Notes: generated by a model not told the origin, from the sequence alone. A stretch of DNA of 64,000 bases from Rhabditophanes sp. KR3021 (GCA_963281155.1 CAUJLY010000006.1:9424001-9488000); one strand, 5' to 3'; shown: positions 1 through 13,564, counted from the stretch's first letter. Numbers and translations are program-made.

Positions 1-3000
1 TCGCAGTATTCATGTGAAAAGTAGATTCTTTGACAATTGAGGCAGAATAATAAAACAAAGTTTAGCTTAAATTTCGAAGTAGTATGTGTGTATTTGGGTG
101 GTTGTTATCTTAAAAAATTAAAAAAACGATATATATAGAGAACAATTAGTTAGTTTAAAAGATTTGGTAGTTCAAAAAAATTATAACCATTTGATATGTA
201 TATATTTTTTGAGGCTTATTTTTTTTGGTGTGCGAAACTGAATTTCGAATTATATGGGAGTGAACGGTTACCGCGAGTTTGTTTTAAAAAAATAATAAGG
301 TAGTAAGGAATTAAGAATTAGGTTCTTCGAAACTATACACATTTCACTAAATATATGCCTCTTGTTGAAAGTTTCAAGTAATATTAAATTCCTCAAGCAT
401 ATGTGTATATATCTTAATAGCCAAAAAATATTATATAGTAATACGTAGGAATCTTTACATCATTATATCTCTTGCGATAAACAATTTTCGATGTATACAT
501 AATGGATAAAGAATCAAAAAGTAAATCCTTAACAATTGGTATTAAAAGGGAGAATAATAGTCCTTGAAATACAAAATGATGCCAAATCTATGAAGGGATA
601 GTTAGCACTTTGTATAGCTAAATATATTTATTTATGTTGTATTATATGAATTTTTATTGTCATTATTGACATATGTCTTTAACATCATATTATACATATA
701 TTTAAAAGATATATGAAAATAGTAAGAGAATATTTATATGTAATTGATAAGTAACAATGATATATTAAGAATATAATATATGATATATATTTGACTTATT
801 TATACGTATTAAGATGATCATCTTTCAAAACAAAGTAAATTGATCAACAAGAAAAAGTTGTTGAGCGGGTGGTTGTCAAGAAAAAGTGACAATATCTTGA
901 AGTATTTTGTATATTTATCATGGGTGGCGAGAAGTACATTAATATTGTATCTAGTATGTAATGTATATGGTCATTGCCATAATAAAAAACATATATTCTG
1001 CCTCACTAAAGTGTAATAAAATATAATATACTAACATATAATAAAGTGTATAATGAGGCTTGAAAGGGTACAAAAGCGACAAAGGTTTGAATTATTTTTG
1101 TGTAACATCGCCTTGACTCATTCTTGAATAAAGGATATTATAAAATGGTAATCAAATTGTTGGTAAAAGAATAAAAATTATTATTAAAGACATACCAGAA
1201 ACATTGGTGAGATAATTGGATTGAAGCAGCTTTCACTTGTAGAATAAAACAATTTTTGGAATTGTTTAAATTGCATCAAATGAATTCGAAAATAAATGGT
1301 ACTAATGATTGGAATTAGGATGGGGTTTAAAGTAGGAGTAAATGATTATTTAGCTATAAGTTTATGGCGAAAGTTAGTTAATGTAATTATTTATGAAATA
1401 ATAATTATATGTATTAAGAAAGTGACAAACAACTTTTAATGATGTGTGAAATTCTTGACACCATTAATTTGATAAAAAGAGATTGTAGCCAAGTGTGGGC
1501 GATTACTTCGAGAGAGAGGTAACTCCATCTACAAAAAAATAATGGAATGATTATCGATATCAATTACACTAAATGTGAGTGCAAATAAAAATAGGATACA
1601 ATAATTTTTTAATATCGCATGTTCGAGACCTAAATATGTTGATATTGTATAATATATCTTTTGTTTGAAGCAATTGATATATCAAACATGCGCACCACCA
1701 CAATTTTGACATAACTGAAAAGCTATATCATCCCCACTCACTGACTTCAAATACCGACAGGCTAGTGATCTCCAAACAATACTTGTAAACAAAAAATAGA
1801 AAACAATGAAGCTGGCATAACAGTGGTAAAGTTAACAATCAACAAACAAATAGCCCTAATCAAATAAAATATGGCTATATATTAATACTTTGCTTGAACA
1901 GTATCGAGGCAGAAATTAATTGTGATAATGTCATTTGGATTTGGAAAGAACATTTAAATTTTATTCATATAAAAATAAATAATGTAAAAGTTTGATTTGT
2001 GTATTTAGTGATTAAGCTCTAAAAACATATATCTCTCTTTTAAAAAAGGGAAGATCGCATCATGAATTTAAGCCAATGAATGAAGTCAATTAATACTTTA
2101 TCACTAAATGGTTATCTTCCCACACTCCCTCAAGATAAATGATAACGCCATTTTGAATTTTAAGACAAATAATAAATACATATTCAATTGTAATATTTAA
2201 ATACCACAAATTGTCTCCATTTATTATCATTACAAAACAACTTTTTCCAACTTTTATTCTATTATGGCGTTAACAAAGTACGATCCCAAAAAATGTAAAC
2301 TGACTTTGATTTTGTATAATTTAAAATAATTATTAACAATAATTGTAAATAATATTTATAGATGTATAAAATAAACATTACAAAAAAGCATGTCACAAAA
2401 AGATAAAAAAGTTTATTTAAATAAAAACAAAACATTTTGATGGCATCTAACTTTCTAAACAATGTAAATGTTTTTTGTTGCCACAGTAAATAAATTTTCA
2501 AATATTGTTGGTATGTATCCTTTCTTTATTTGGAAAGATTTAAACTTTATATTCATCAATTTCATTATGAGTAACTAATAGTTTTGCGGAAAATAATATT
2601 ACATCATAATTGCCGTAACAACATTTTGAGGAAGTTTTTGTTGTATTTGTTTAAGATGTGATTATTATAGCCGCCAGGATTTCATCAGAAGGAAGTTGCC
2701 GATTTTTGAATTATGAATTATTTTACAAAAACAATCATAAGCAAATTTATTATTATGAGTATTATGTGAAAGTCATTTTTTAAGTCCAATCTTATAAAAT
2801 TAAATATTGGATTAAGAGATTTGTTTGATTGGAAATAGCCTTCCCGTATCAGATAGTAATCTGATAAATAAATATAATTTCCATGAGTTTGATTCAACTA
2901 GTTTACTCAAAAAAAGAATCAACAAAATTTATTATTGTCCCCAAAAAATAGTTAATCTATTTTTGATTTCAAAAACAATAAATATTTTGATGTATCTGTT

Positions 3001-3742
3001 AAATTAAAACAAATGTGTACAATTGCCTATACTTATTTCGATGGACTTTTTATTGAGACGATTTGGCAAATAAATATTATTGAGAAGAAGTCATATTGAC
3101 AATGTTTTTTCTAGGAATGCGTGTCTGTGCATATTTCTTGAGATCAAGGATTTTCAATCATAAGTTAGAGTGCTTCGTTGTCATGTGTGCATATACAAGA
3201 ACTATTCTTTAAGTGCTCTGTTTATTTGTTTTATTAAAATGGTTTCTCCCTGCAAATTTAATGGCAAAGCTTGACAGATATTGAAAATGTGTATACCTTG
3301 TCAGGAAAATTGGTTAATAAATGGATTTGGCCTAGTAATATCCTTACTATGCTCATTCACAATTAAATCCCAAATTGAGGCTGTATGCCTGTTTACATCT
3401 GACTTATAACAAGTCTACGTTAAAAGTGAGGTACTAAGATATAATTTAGCCGCACCAATTTTAACTTGCACATACATTAAAGCCATACTAAAAAAGGACG
3501 GCGAAAATGCGTTTCTATGGAAATTTAAATAGAACATATTAAAAATAAATTATTAAAACCATCAACACATCAATGCGACATTATTAGCATATGCTTCAAT
3601 AACTTTCTTCTACCTGCAATCCCATTTAAAATTGGAACACCATTAATTGCTTGGTTTTAGGTTTATAAGGACACATTAACCATTTGTTTATTTTATGGTC
3701 TATATGCTAAACATATAATTATTTAAGACTAAGTACTGCTAT
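1..3742. other. Gene-free AT-rich DNA upstream of the coiled-coil gene
   Basis: I see no coding exon here. The two short open frames (minus strand 2262-2501, plus strand 2825-3007) have AT-driven, low-complexity composition with no spliceable partner and no recognisable motif. The only site I would mark is the X-box-like motif at 3511-3524, entered separately. A TTTTAG at 3655-3660 could be a trans-splice acceptor for the downstream gene. Confidence 0.6.
3511..3524 (+). promoter_or_regulatory. Near-consensus RFX X-box
   Basis: The motif GTTTCTATGGAAAT matches the nematode RFX/DAF-19 X-box consensus RYYNYYATRRNRAC at 13 of 14 positions; only the last C is T. It lies about 220 nt before the start codon of the coiled-coil gene at 3743. 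X-boxes of ciliary genes in Caenorhabditis typically lie within about 250 nt of the ATG. Such motifs also occur by chance, so this is suggestive only. Confidence 0.45.
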
Positions 3743-5410
3743 ATGGTTCGTACATATAATTGGAACCCGTCAACACAGTCTTCTATTAAAATTACAGATC
3801 GACCAAGACAAGGAAACGAAGATGAATATCAAAATGATGAAAAGAACAGATGGAGTTCAATGCGCATAAATAAGTCTTCGGCGATTGTTAGACAAAAAAT
3901 GAATGACAACAGAAACTTTTCCTTGCATAGTAATACATCATCCAGTGAACATAATTTACCTTCTTTGATCAAAATTGGATCTTTGAATGAGTCAAATAGT
4001 TATCCCCCTGAAAATTCATTTAACCAACGTTTATCTTACGATCCTTTACCTAATTTGGAGAGAATTAATCCTAATTTAGATAGATCCAATCCGAATATGG
4101 AGCGAACAAACCCTCATTTGTCTGAACCTATTTATCAACTACCAACTGACATAGAAGAGGGAAAAACATTTATTGTAGGAATGAAAGCATGTTTAATCAA
4201 TGGAAGTATTTATTATAAACCAATTCCTGTTCAACAGCCTTCATTTGCCTCAAATCATCAACAACCATTGAGATCCGATTTGCAAGGACATAATTCGCAA
4301 GAATCATTTCATTATGATGACGCACCCCGCCAGCCAAAGGAAACGTTCAGCTACGTGTCGAGACAAATGGCAAATAACACGTATAATCCTCCAGTCAACA
4401 ATAGTTTTGATAAGTCAATGGTAAAAAATAATTTAATTTACATTAATTTTGTAAACATCGCATTTTAGTCCCACAACAACCATCCTTCAACCTCAATGCC
4501 ATTAAAATATCCAATTGACAAAGAATTATTTAGTGTGAATAACCCATTTACCAGAAAGCTGATGCAAGCATACGATAGTAAGATGACCCAGGCTCAATTC
4601 AATAATATGAGCGACAAGGAAAGGCATAAATTTGAACTGTTAGAACAAATTGAAGATAATAAGCGAAGAAAGATCTTAGAAAAAGCTAAAGAGTGGGAGG
4701 AGGACGAACGTCAGCGAATTAAGTGAGTAAAATTAATTAGTTTGTGTTATATTTAATTGATGTTGCTTTGTAGAGATGAAATTTTTTTCGAAAAGCAAAG
4801 AAGAGCAATTGCTGAAGAAGAGGAAAAAAGTAGGATGAAGATTGAGCAAATACAAATAAACGCCAAAGCCATGGCAGATCGAGCTTTTAATGTGTCACTA
4901 CAACAGAAAAGTAACTCTTTGCGAGTTTCGGATAATGCTACCAATCAATCTTACGGACGTGACAATGTTCGAGACGGAAGACGCAATGGATCAACTAACT
5001 CAAACAAATCTGATAGTTTAAGTTATGATTCGAACCAGGACACGAATGGCAGACAAGGGGAAGACTTCCAAAGCAGACCAAACTCTTCCGTTCCCAAAAA
5101 ACCCGAATGGTGGGAGAAGAAAAAAAATGCTCAATCACCCCCTAGAGCGACTTCTCCTCCAATTCCGGCTATACGAAACGCAAACAATAAGAATAATTCT
5201 TCAAATGATCCTTTCAATACAAATGATCCATTTAACACAACCCATTCTTTTACAGACGAAAGAAATAACAATAATGTTGGTAGAAATGATAAATCAAGGC
5301 GCCAAGATGTCTCTAGCGGGACTCCTTCAAACCGTTCCATCAATCTTTCTGCAACAGCTGAAAGTCTTCAAAAAGAGCTACGTCAAATGAGAGAGCAATC
5401 AAGAGGTTAA
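3743..5410 (+). CDS. Coiled-coil protein, CSPP1/CCDC66-like candidate
   Basis: Exons 3743-4420, 4469-4722 and 4774-5410 join in frame (GT-AG introns of 48 and 51 nt) into a 522-aa protein. The first 230 residues are low-complexity and Asn/Ser-rich. Exons 2 and 3 then form a charged helical segment (blocks such as FELLEQIEDNKRRK and EEEEKSRMKIEQI), followed by KPEWWEKKK, a SPPIPAIRN stretch, a tandem NDPFNTNDPFNT and a short C-terminal coil. The QIEDNKRRK-type helix and the SPPIPA-type motif resemble centrosomal/ciliary proteins of the CSPP1/CCDC66 kind; this is from memory and weak. An NPF (NNPFTRK) and two DPF motifs could instead bind EH or AP2-ear domains. The X-box 220 nt upstream favours a ciliary role. 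The gene model is firm, the identity is not. ATG 3743 is the first in-frame start after a stop. Confidence 0.8.
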
Positions 5411-7146
5411 GGGCAGACATAAATTTCTCATTGAAAGATATATTAATTAAAGCACTTTTAATTTGATAACTTCTCACATACATCATCCATACAAATAAAT
5501 TTTGTTTTAAAAGTATAGTCCAAAAATTTATTTTATTTCCACGACAATGTCATCAGCAAAAAATAGTTTCTCATCCCATTAAATATTACCAATCATATAT
5601 CTCTATCCAAATGAATTTTTTTGATAATATTTTATTGTGTATTTTATTTGAAACGATATTACAATGCATCTAAGTATTAAACCAAGGCAATTTAAGAAAA
5701 TATTACATATTTTGAAGTCATCACAAGGATGTCAAATGAAACTACAAAAATATTTTCGTTAGATAAACTTTATGATAGAAAGTAGTGTTTGTGTCAGAGG
5801 ACTTTTGATTATATTTTGTTACATGATGATGTTGATGTAGCATAATATTTTTACACCTCATAATCTAATGAAAAATGCTCTTAAACGTAGTAGTGTGTAT
5901 AAACAAAATGTAGGTACAATATACACTTCTGTTATTTTTTAGTTGTCAATGTATGTGTTTGCGATTGTGAGTAATATTCGTTCCTTTTTGTCTTGCACTT
6001 ACTTTCGATAAACATTGTATATACAATTATTACATTTGTGCAATTCGTATACATTTTTATTAATTAAATTTAGTATTATTTAATATCCATTATTAATGGA
6101 ATGGTTTTTTAGATTGAGACAATACCAAAAAATACTTATTTCTTATTTAATTCCATTAACAAATCTAAAAACTAAACCTTGACATTACATTTTTCGTTCT
6201 TACAACACAAATATTGTAATCATTACCATCATTTGAAACAAATGTATTTGTCCAATTCTGTTTCAACAACTCTCCATTCATCATTTTTTTAAACAACCAC
6301 TGATCTTTTTTCGCTTGGATAATTTGTTTTTAAGATGCTTTATTGCGAAGTATAGATATCCATTTGACGTAAAGCTATACTCTGAATTAAGATTAAAAAA
6401 TGGATACCATTAGAGTATCCAAATTGACAGGCTTTTTGTGGGTTTGTTCAGTAAGGCCATAAGAACAATGTACTTCTGCCTTAAACGTATGTATATTTTA
6501 CAAATATCGAGTATTTGTTAGATGAATAGAAATTTCTTTTATTGCCTCCACCAAAAGTGACACTTCGTGTAAAAAGGAATATAATTTGCTGTGTTCCGTT
6601 CTTTTGTCGGTGATATCGTTACACTCTATGATTAAGTTTAAAGACATTAATTTTTTCTAAACTTACCATATTAATTTTTGACAGTGACGTAATCAAAAAC
6701 CACCATTGCTCATATACTTTTAAAAAACTAAGAAGAGAAGTTGATTCACATCTATATATTTTGTCTTAAATCAGTAATGATGTTGCGAATGTATATTTTG
6801 TATGTAGTAGAAACAAAATAAAATATACATTCATATTATTTGGTTGTAAAATATAATGTATGTTTAAAGTTTGCTTCAGACTCGACATGCTGTCAATTTG
6901 ATTTTGTTTGCCTATTTTAAATTATTTACTATTAGATATGATATATCCTTTCAATGGTGCACTTTGGCTTGAATGAAAATCGGATGCTGCATTTTTTGTC
7001 TGTATCATTTATATTTTCCTAATATTTTTGATATCTCATGTTTTTCAATAGACTTGAAGTGAAATTTGTTACGAACTTAGTATCACATTTTTTACTCGTA
7101 TAAGCACGTCGCTTATGATATTTGGTGAATAAATTAATTTTAATGA

Positions 7147-7169
7147 AATTCAATTTCCGAAATTGAATT
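7147..7169. repeat. Perfect 11-bp inverted repeat
   Basis: The arms AATTCAATTTC and GAAATTGAATT are exact reverse complements separated by a single C. It lies in non-coding DNA between the coiled-coil gene and hpk-1. It could be a dimeric transcription-factor site or chance in AT-rich DNA. Confidence 0.6.
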
Positions 7170-10100
7170 AATTCCTACTTGATTTAATTAAATGTTTAGA
7201 CACCACTCACTTCAGTATCACCAACTTTACCTCAATATGCACACCAGCATCATCTCCATCATTTGTATCTTTCCATATAATTTATCTAAACGAATATGTA
7301 TTCTATTTTTTGGGTGATTTAATCACCACCAAAAAAATATCCTGAAATGTTTTTTGTGACTCTCTTTGAACGAATGATTGTCTGTGTCTTCCTAGTTACC
7401 TACATCATTTTGTACCATCTTGCTTTGTTAAATAAAATTTTAGCGGCTTATTTTATCGCTATTCAAAAAGTTGTTTTAGAAAGACAAGAGCCCCACTGTT
7501 AGGTATCATTCACTGTATACAATTTTTCATAAAAAATGAGGTCGCCACACACATAACGTTTCCTGACTATTTCATTTTTTACTTATTTCAAATTCATATA
7601 GCTTGTATTTACCCATTTTTACTCTTATTGGGGTGTATTATTTGAAAATGAAGAAGGTCTTATTCGTTTCCCCAAACCTTTGCAAATAGGCTTTAGTCCC
7701 TTTTTCGAAATTACAAAGAAATAGTAAAAAACAGAAGGGTATAAGCTAAAGATGAAGTATAAATTGGGAAAATAAAAAAAGAATATTACCCTAAATCAGT
7801 AGACAGTTCTTAAGATATGTCATTCAACAATAAATAACAAAAAATACATCCACACATTGCTAATAATCATCAACAAAGTAAAAATATTTTTTGATAACCT
7901 TCGAACACAATAACATTTAAGTTTTTATTTGATGAGCAGTGATTGTATATAAAAAATAATTTTTTGTTCTTTAACAATTGAGAAAAAAAGGAGATAACAA
8001 TCTCACATTTGGCGCGATGTTAATTTTACCATCAATTTAAATACAACAAAATGTATTTATCCTTGAATAATTTGTATATATATTTTGGCTGTCTGTATAA
8101 CACAATTTGACCATTATATATTAAAATATGGTACTAGACTTGATTTAAATATTATGTATATTTAAAAATACTTTATCCGTTTTCCAAAGTTAAGCTTCAT
8201 ATATTTGGCTTTATTTCGAAGTAGTCGAGTATATATCTATCACATTTAGTGTCCTAAAAAGTGTGTATAAATCTTTTTTAAATTTTTAATAATGATTAAT
8301 AAATATAGTATGGTAAAAAGGCTTCATTTATACATATATCGTAGACTATAAAATAGACTGAATTTTGGTAAATGTCGCCTTAAGATTAAATAACACTTCA
8401 AAATGTTGATTAAGTCCTATCAGTTGATGTAGATAAAACTTCATTTTCCTTCTTTGTCAAAAGAATGTGGTGGTGTATTGAGCATTCTTTATTTTTTGTC
8501 AGGCTCTAATCCATATTGGATACATAGGAATAAGTAGATGTATATATTATATATGGCAAAGTGTGATTTTTGTAAATAGAGATACAGTTATTTTTGTTTT
8601 TTATAAACAGTTGCAGATTTTTAAACTCTGATGTCAATGCTAAGTAGTAATTGCCAAATCATAGTAGATTTCCCTCTCAATGCGGATTTTGTATTTTAAA
8701 GTGGATTGTAGAGTCTAGCATTTTTTAAGTAAGTTTTTTTTCTTTAAAGTATATTTATTCAGAAAATGATATTCAGTTTGGGAATAGGAGTAAGATAAAA
8801 TATACATTCATTACATTTCTGAAAAACCCACTTTTGCGTCATCTTATTCTGGAATCTTTTTAGTTTGATTGCCTTATCACAATGACCAAACGTCAAATAT
8901 GTATCGTATTAAGATAAAATTAAAAAGAAGAGGCATCATATATCGGGTTGATTTCAAAAAAGACATTGGCTTTTTTAAATCATACTAGGTATAACATTTT
9001 TTGGTTGAGACAAATATGCATATAAATATCGAACAAAGGTTATTATATTTGTTAGTTGCAGTGATGAGCACTGAAATTCTTTGATCTGATTATAATATAC
9101 AGACTCCAAATTACAATTATTTATCAAAATATTCTTACATATCATTTAACTACTATCTTTCGATTTAACAGAAGTAATTATTGCAATATAATATAAATTA
9201 TATAGATACTTGCTTAAATTTTAACTAAATCCGCTTTTAAAATTTTCTGTCCTTGTCTTAGGGTAAAATCAACTAGTGTACCTCGTTTTGTTTTGAGTAG
9301 ATAGATAGATTTATACTGAGCATTTATACATATACATAGATATATTCTACTCATAAACTTACTCATTTGCTTTTATTTGGCCAGTGTGCAAATATAATTT
9401 ATAATAAATATATACAAATTGAGCCAACAATCGGCAAACCCCGGGTCGCGCGTAGATACACACAGTTTAACCTATCACTAAAAAGAACTTCTTCGTACCT
9501 TGTGCATTTATTATTTATCTATAAATTTATTCTATTGTCTTGATCTGCCATCGTCATCAGTATATACGTATATTCAATCAACCACAAAATATATATCTAA
9601 AACTACATCTTTCACCTGGTATATCACTTTAATACATTCACAAATCGATCTCCTTTTCTCATTCCATCTCATCAGCAAATTGTCAAAGTAGCTGATAATT
9701 CGGTGTTTATAGTGTATATATTTTCTAAAATATTTTTCTCCATTTACACAAAAAACCTATTTGACATACTAGGCCATTTTTTAGTCATTCAAAAGTGTTT
9801 ATGCATAATAATATTAAATAGTTGTTTTTTCTCAAATTCTTCATATTCGAATGACGTATCTACCAAAAAATCATGCGTCTCCTACCTTTGTCTTTTGCCG
9901 TCTTTTGCCATCCATTTGCACAATTGATTTGATTTTATAATTAAATCGCTATACATATATGACCATATACATCTCCTTCCATTAATACTCTACTACAAAA
10001 GCGTCTACAACTGTTACTCACTATTCAGACATATCTATCAACAAATTACACAGATCTAATGCATTTTTTGTTCATATACATTTTTACATCTATAATCAAA

Positions 10101-10500
10101 ATTAATAGTAACCAAAACTTTCCCGTTAAACATTAGTATTCTTGGTTGTGTGTATAGAATAAAAGGGAGAGTTTTGTTAGTGGTACTAATTTTAATGTTT
10201 ATAGCTTTATAAGTTTAACTTTCTGAGAAAACCTAAAAAGAATTAGCATTATGGTGTATGCGTATATTTGTTGGTGATGGTAGTGTGATGACCATGGGTA
10301 AAATCGTCAGTTGGTTTGTCTGGTATGCAAGTTAATAATATATAAATAAATATATATTGCAGTCTTTACATTAAGTTTGAAATTTTGGTAATTTAGTTGT
10401 GAGACATGATTTGTTAACAAAATGTGTACCCCCATATTATTTGGCATAAATTCATCCCACACTCACACAAAACCATTCACATCTATTTAACAAGATTGGT

Positions 10501-10715
10501 TCTTGCATTGCGCACCCCTTGTTAATTGACCTAGAGTATGGAGAGGGCCTCTGTAAATGTTGTGTGCCACGCCAATTCTCGTTATGCCGGATGTTGGTAA
10601 TGGCAAAGAAGACATGGGGAGGACTATAGTAGTCAAGAGGACAGTTCAGGCCTGCACTTTATAGAGAGCGATAAAGCCAACATAGTCCACGAAGATCATG
10701 TGTAGAAAACTAACT
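10501..10715. other. GC-richer island in AT-rich DNA
   Basis: About 200 nt have visibly higher G+C than several kb on either side (GGAGAGGGCC, GTGCCACGCC and GGGGAGGACT occur here). On the plus strand a frame from ATG 10538 is open except for one TAA; on the minus strand a comparable stretch is also open with one stop. No domain is recognisable in either. A structured RNA gene, a fragment of an old mobile element or a decayed exon are all possible. Confidence 0.4.
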
Positions 10716-13463
10716 AGACATCACACTTAAATGTTTTCTTTGTCATCAGGAGGAAGAAAGCCCTCAGACAGCCACAACACACGACCAGACATATCAACCA
10801 ACCATTTTCTCCATCTTTTCGGAATGATTTATAGCAATTATGAAATGGGATATTTATTTTGTGCGGTAGTGTGCCTTCTAAACAAAGCACATAAACATAT
10901 CTCTTCTATAAACTCGCTCATTTACTTTTTCCAAGGCACATGCTCTTGTGAGTTTGTTTGAGAAAGACAAACGGTGGTTCATTCTAAAATGGTCTAAATG
11001 CTATTTATTACATTACATTCAAAACCTATGTTCAGCTGTATTCTTAAAAACAGATGATGGGGTTAAAATCAATTTCATGATTATTCTAAAGCTTCTTTCA
11101 CTCTTAACTGCATCTGACTCTCTTTTATTACATAGATTTTGATTCATTCTGCACAATTTTTGGCAATAATTTTAAGCAACCATCTGGCCTTTTTACTTGA
11201 AGCGTTTTGGACAAAGACCTTTTGACAATGTTGTATATGCGTAAAAGCGAAGTTAAAACCATTTACTTTTAATTCTAATCGAAGATGTCGTGTTCACCAA
11301 CTATTAGAATTGAAGAGTTAAATTTACTCTGCTTTTTGCTACTAAAACGTTGACTAACTATTTTTACTTCCTAATGTTTTTTGCTATAAAACACAAAACC
11401 ATCTCCAGCCATCTCATATCTTCTTTATTTGTGATCAAATTTAATATAACATAGGAAGACGTCTTAGTTTGGTTTAAGACAAAATTTTTTATGATAAAAA
11501 TAATCTTGCCTATCAACATATTTTGCCTATATTTCCACCGTACCAAATCAATTTTTGATTCGTTAAAGCAATAAAAAAGTCACCGTCATTAAGCTGCGAC
11601 GGCGGTATTTGGCGTTGGTGAAGAAGAAAAAGGATCATCAAGGAGTATAGATAGATGTTGATTAAAGATGTGTATATATGTCTATTTAATATTACATATC
11701 GACACACAACCATAATATATGCACAATTAAGAAATACGTCTAAATTGTTAACCAATCCAAAAATATTGTATTTTCTAGTTGATCAAAAGGATGGCAATCT
11801 CTATATTTTTTATTTCCACTGACTTTGTCATTTACGCATTATTTATTCGCTATATGAAGTATATTTGAAAACATTCTTATGATAAGATAGTCATCATAGT
11901 GTGTATTGTGATGATGTCAAAATAATTATTTTTCTAAACTCTAATTTACTTTAAATCATTTTTGAATAAATTTCATATGAATGTATTTGCAAATTTACAT
12001 ATAAATTTGTATATACAGTATGTATTTTATTGAAAAGTGTAAAGTTGATGTATCATGTATTAATATCTTTTTGGGCTTTACATTTACGTAAATCAAAATG
12101 ACCACTTCCTTGAACTAAGCTTGCCATAGCAATTTTACAAATTATAAGTCGATTTCTTTATTTCCCCAAACCACTTCTTTTAATTAAAAAGGGCAAGTAT
12201 AATATGACTAAAACAGAACTTTCCTGACTATAAGAGTAAGACATAACTATTATATACAACTCAGACATAACTATTACAACTATCTTAACTATCTCAACTA
12301 ATACAACTAATTTGATATGTACTTTTCATGAAAATGTATATTATAATTTGTGTCTTAAAACCCATATTAATATGTCTAAAGTCCTTGGTTTGTCGGAAAA
12401 AATTATTGAGAAGATTGCGAATGTACTTGTGCTATTTTATTTATTTATGTTAACCTCTATCTGAACACCAGGGTCTGACACTGTGAAGTACAACACCATC
12501 TATTATATTCCTAAAGATTTATGAAGCTGTGTGGTTGAAGTTAAAAAGTGCAGTTACTTGTGACTCACAATCGAATGTAAATCACCTGCATACATAAATT
12601 TTGTACTGCCTTGGTTATTCTTTAAAACATTTATCATACGATGCTTCATGGTGATGTTGTAATCTTCTCAATTTTTAATGCAGTAATTTCGATGTATTCA
12701 TGTAATTTGCTTCTTTATATTTTTGGGCTCATTCACATGATGTTATATGTATAATATATATAGTTCCACTAAAAAGCCAATTTTGCTGCACACACAAATA
12801 TTATGTTATTATTAGTTAAATTTATCCTAAATCGTAAGAATCGTATATATTTTGTGATTTGCCATATATATTTTTTATTGAGATTCTAATAAATACTAAT
12901 AATACACCATTATTTAATAGCTTTCCTTGACTAACATAAAATAGATTTTCAACACAAATAATAAAATGGATTTCCTACACCAATAATAAAATGGATTTAC
13001 GTTAATTTATTATTATTTTGGAAGTGTTATAAAAGATTTGCAAAATAATTCAGACGTCTTTTGAATAACATAAGAATTTTAACTATGATTGGGATGTTGT
13101 TTGTCAAAAATACCAAAATTAAAAGATATTAAATTGTTTTTGTCGGTAGAATGGTTGATTTTAAGCAGTTTTTCAATATGATATTTGACAATATTTTTGC
13201 CTTTTAGAACATTTATAACATTCCACAAAATCATTCATTCATCTGTTGTACTCAAATGTATATGATATGTAGTAGCGTTGTGATGTAACACTGAATCTGT
13301 ACTTCTATCTTAAACAAAAATTGATAATCTATTTGATATGTTGAGCTGCATTACATATATTAGCCTTGTTCCCCAAATCAAATATTTAAACATTTTGTGA
13401 TATGTACCATTAAGCATTTTTTGTATAGCATTCATTCTTCAACATGTATTTATAAATTTTTGT

Positions 13464-13473
13464 CGCTTTTTAG
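13464..13473 (+). promoter_or_regulatory. Predicted trans-splice acceptor of hpk-1
   Basis: CGCTTTTTAG ends 92 nt before the hpk-1 start codon. No donor upstream pairs with it in a coding sense, so it fits a spliced-leader acceptor or the 3' end of a 5' UTR intron. If used, the hairpin at 13485-13535 becomes part of the mature 5' leader. Confidence 0.45.
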
Positions 13474-13484
13474 AATCTCAACTC

Positions 13485-13535
13485 TTATAAACCCGCAAAT
13501 TTATATTTAATATTACTCAAATTTGCGGTTTATAA
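13485..13535 (+). promoter_or_regulatory. Hairpin in predicted hpk-1 5' leader
   Basis: The left arm TTATAAACCCGCAAATTT (13485-13502) pairs with the right arm AAATTTGCGGTTTATAA (13519-13535) over 17 bp with a single bulged C, leaving a 16-nt loop. It sits about 30 nt before the ATG of hpk-1 and after the predicted leader acceptor. Such a stem could impede scanning or bind a regulatory protein; alternatively it is a remnant of a small inverted-repeat element. Confidence 0.6.
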
Positions 13536-13564
13536 TAATAGCAATATATTAAAACTGGGGTGTT

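Larger units (their letters stand above)
5411..13463. other. Long gene-free region between coiled-coil gene and hpk-1
   Basis: No exon with supportable splice partners was found in about 8 kb. A poly(A) signal AATAAA for the preceding gene is at 5494-5499. Scattered short open frames (for example 9500-9691, 9703-9927, 10731-10961) are AT-biased and lack motifs. Two things stand out and are entered separately: a GC-richer island near 10.5-10.7 kb and a perfect inverted repeat at 7147-7169. Upstream exons or enhancers of hpk-1 could be here but cannot be recognised by eye. Confidence 0.5.

Noticed and set aside
5025..5390. 121-codon alternative plus frame in the coiled-coil gene
   Set aside because: It overlaps exon 3 whose frame joins exons 1 and 2; the alternative has no upstream link.
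9420..9470. CCCCGGGTCGCGCG as part of a tRNA
   Set aside because: No cloverleaf, anticodon arm or acceptor stem could be built around it.
10731..10961. 76-codon plus frame beginning MFSLSSGGRKPSD
   Set aside because: No motif, no splice partner and hydrophobic AT-type composition; likely chance.
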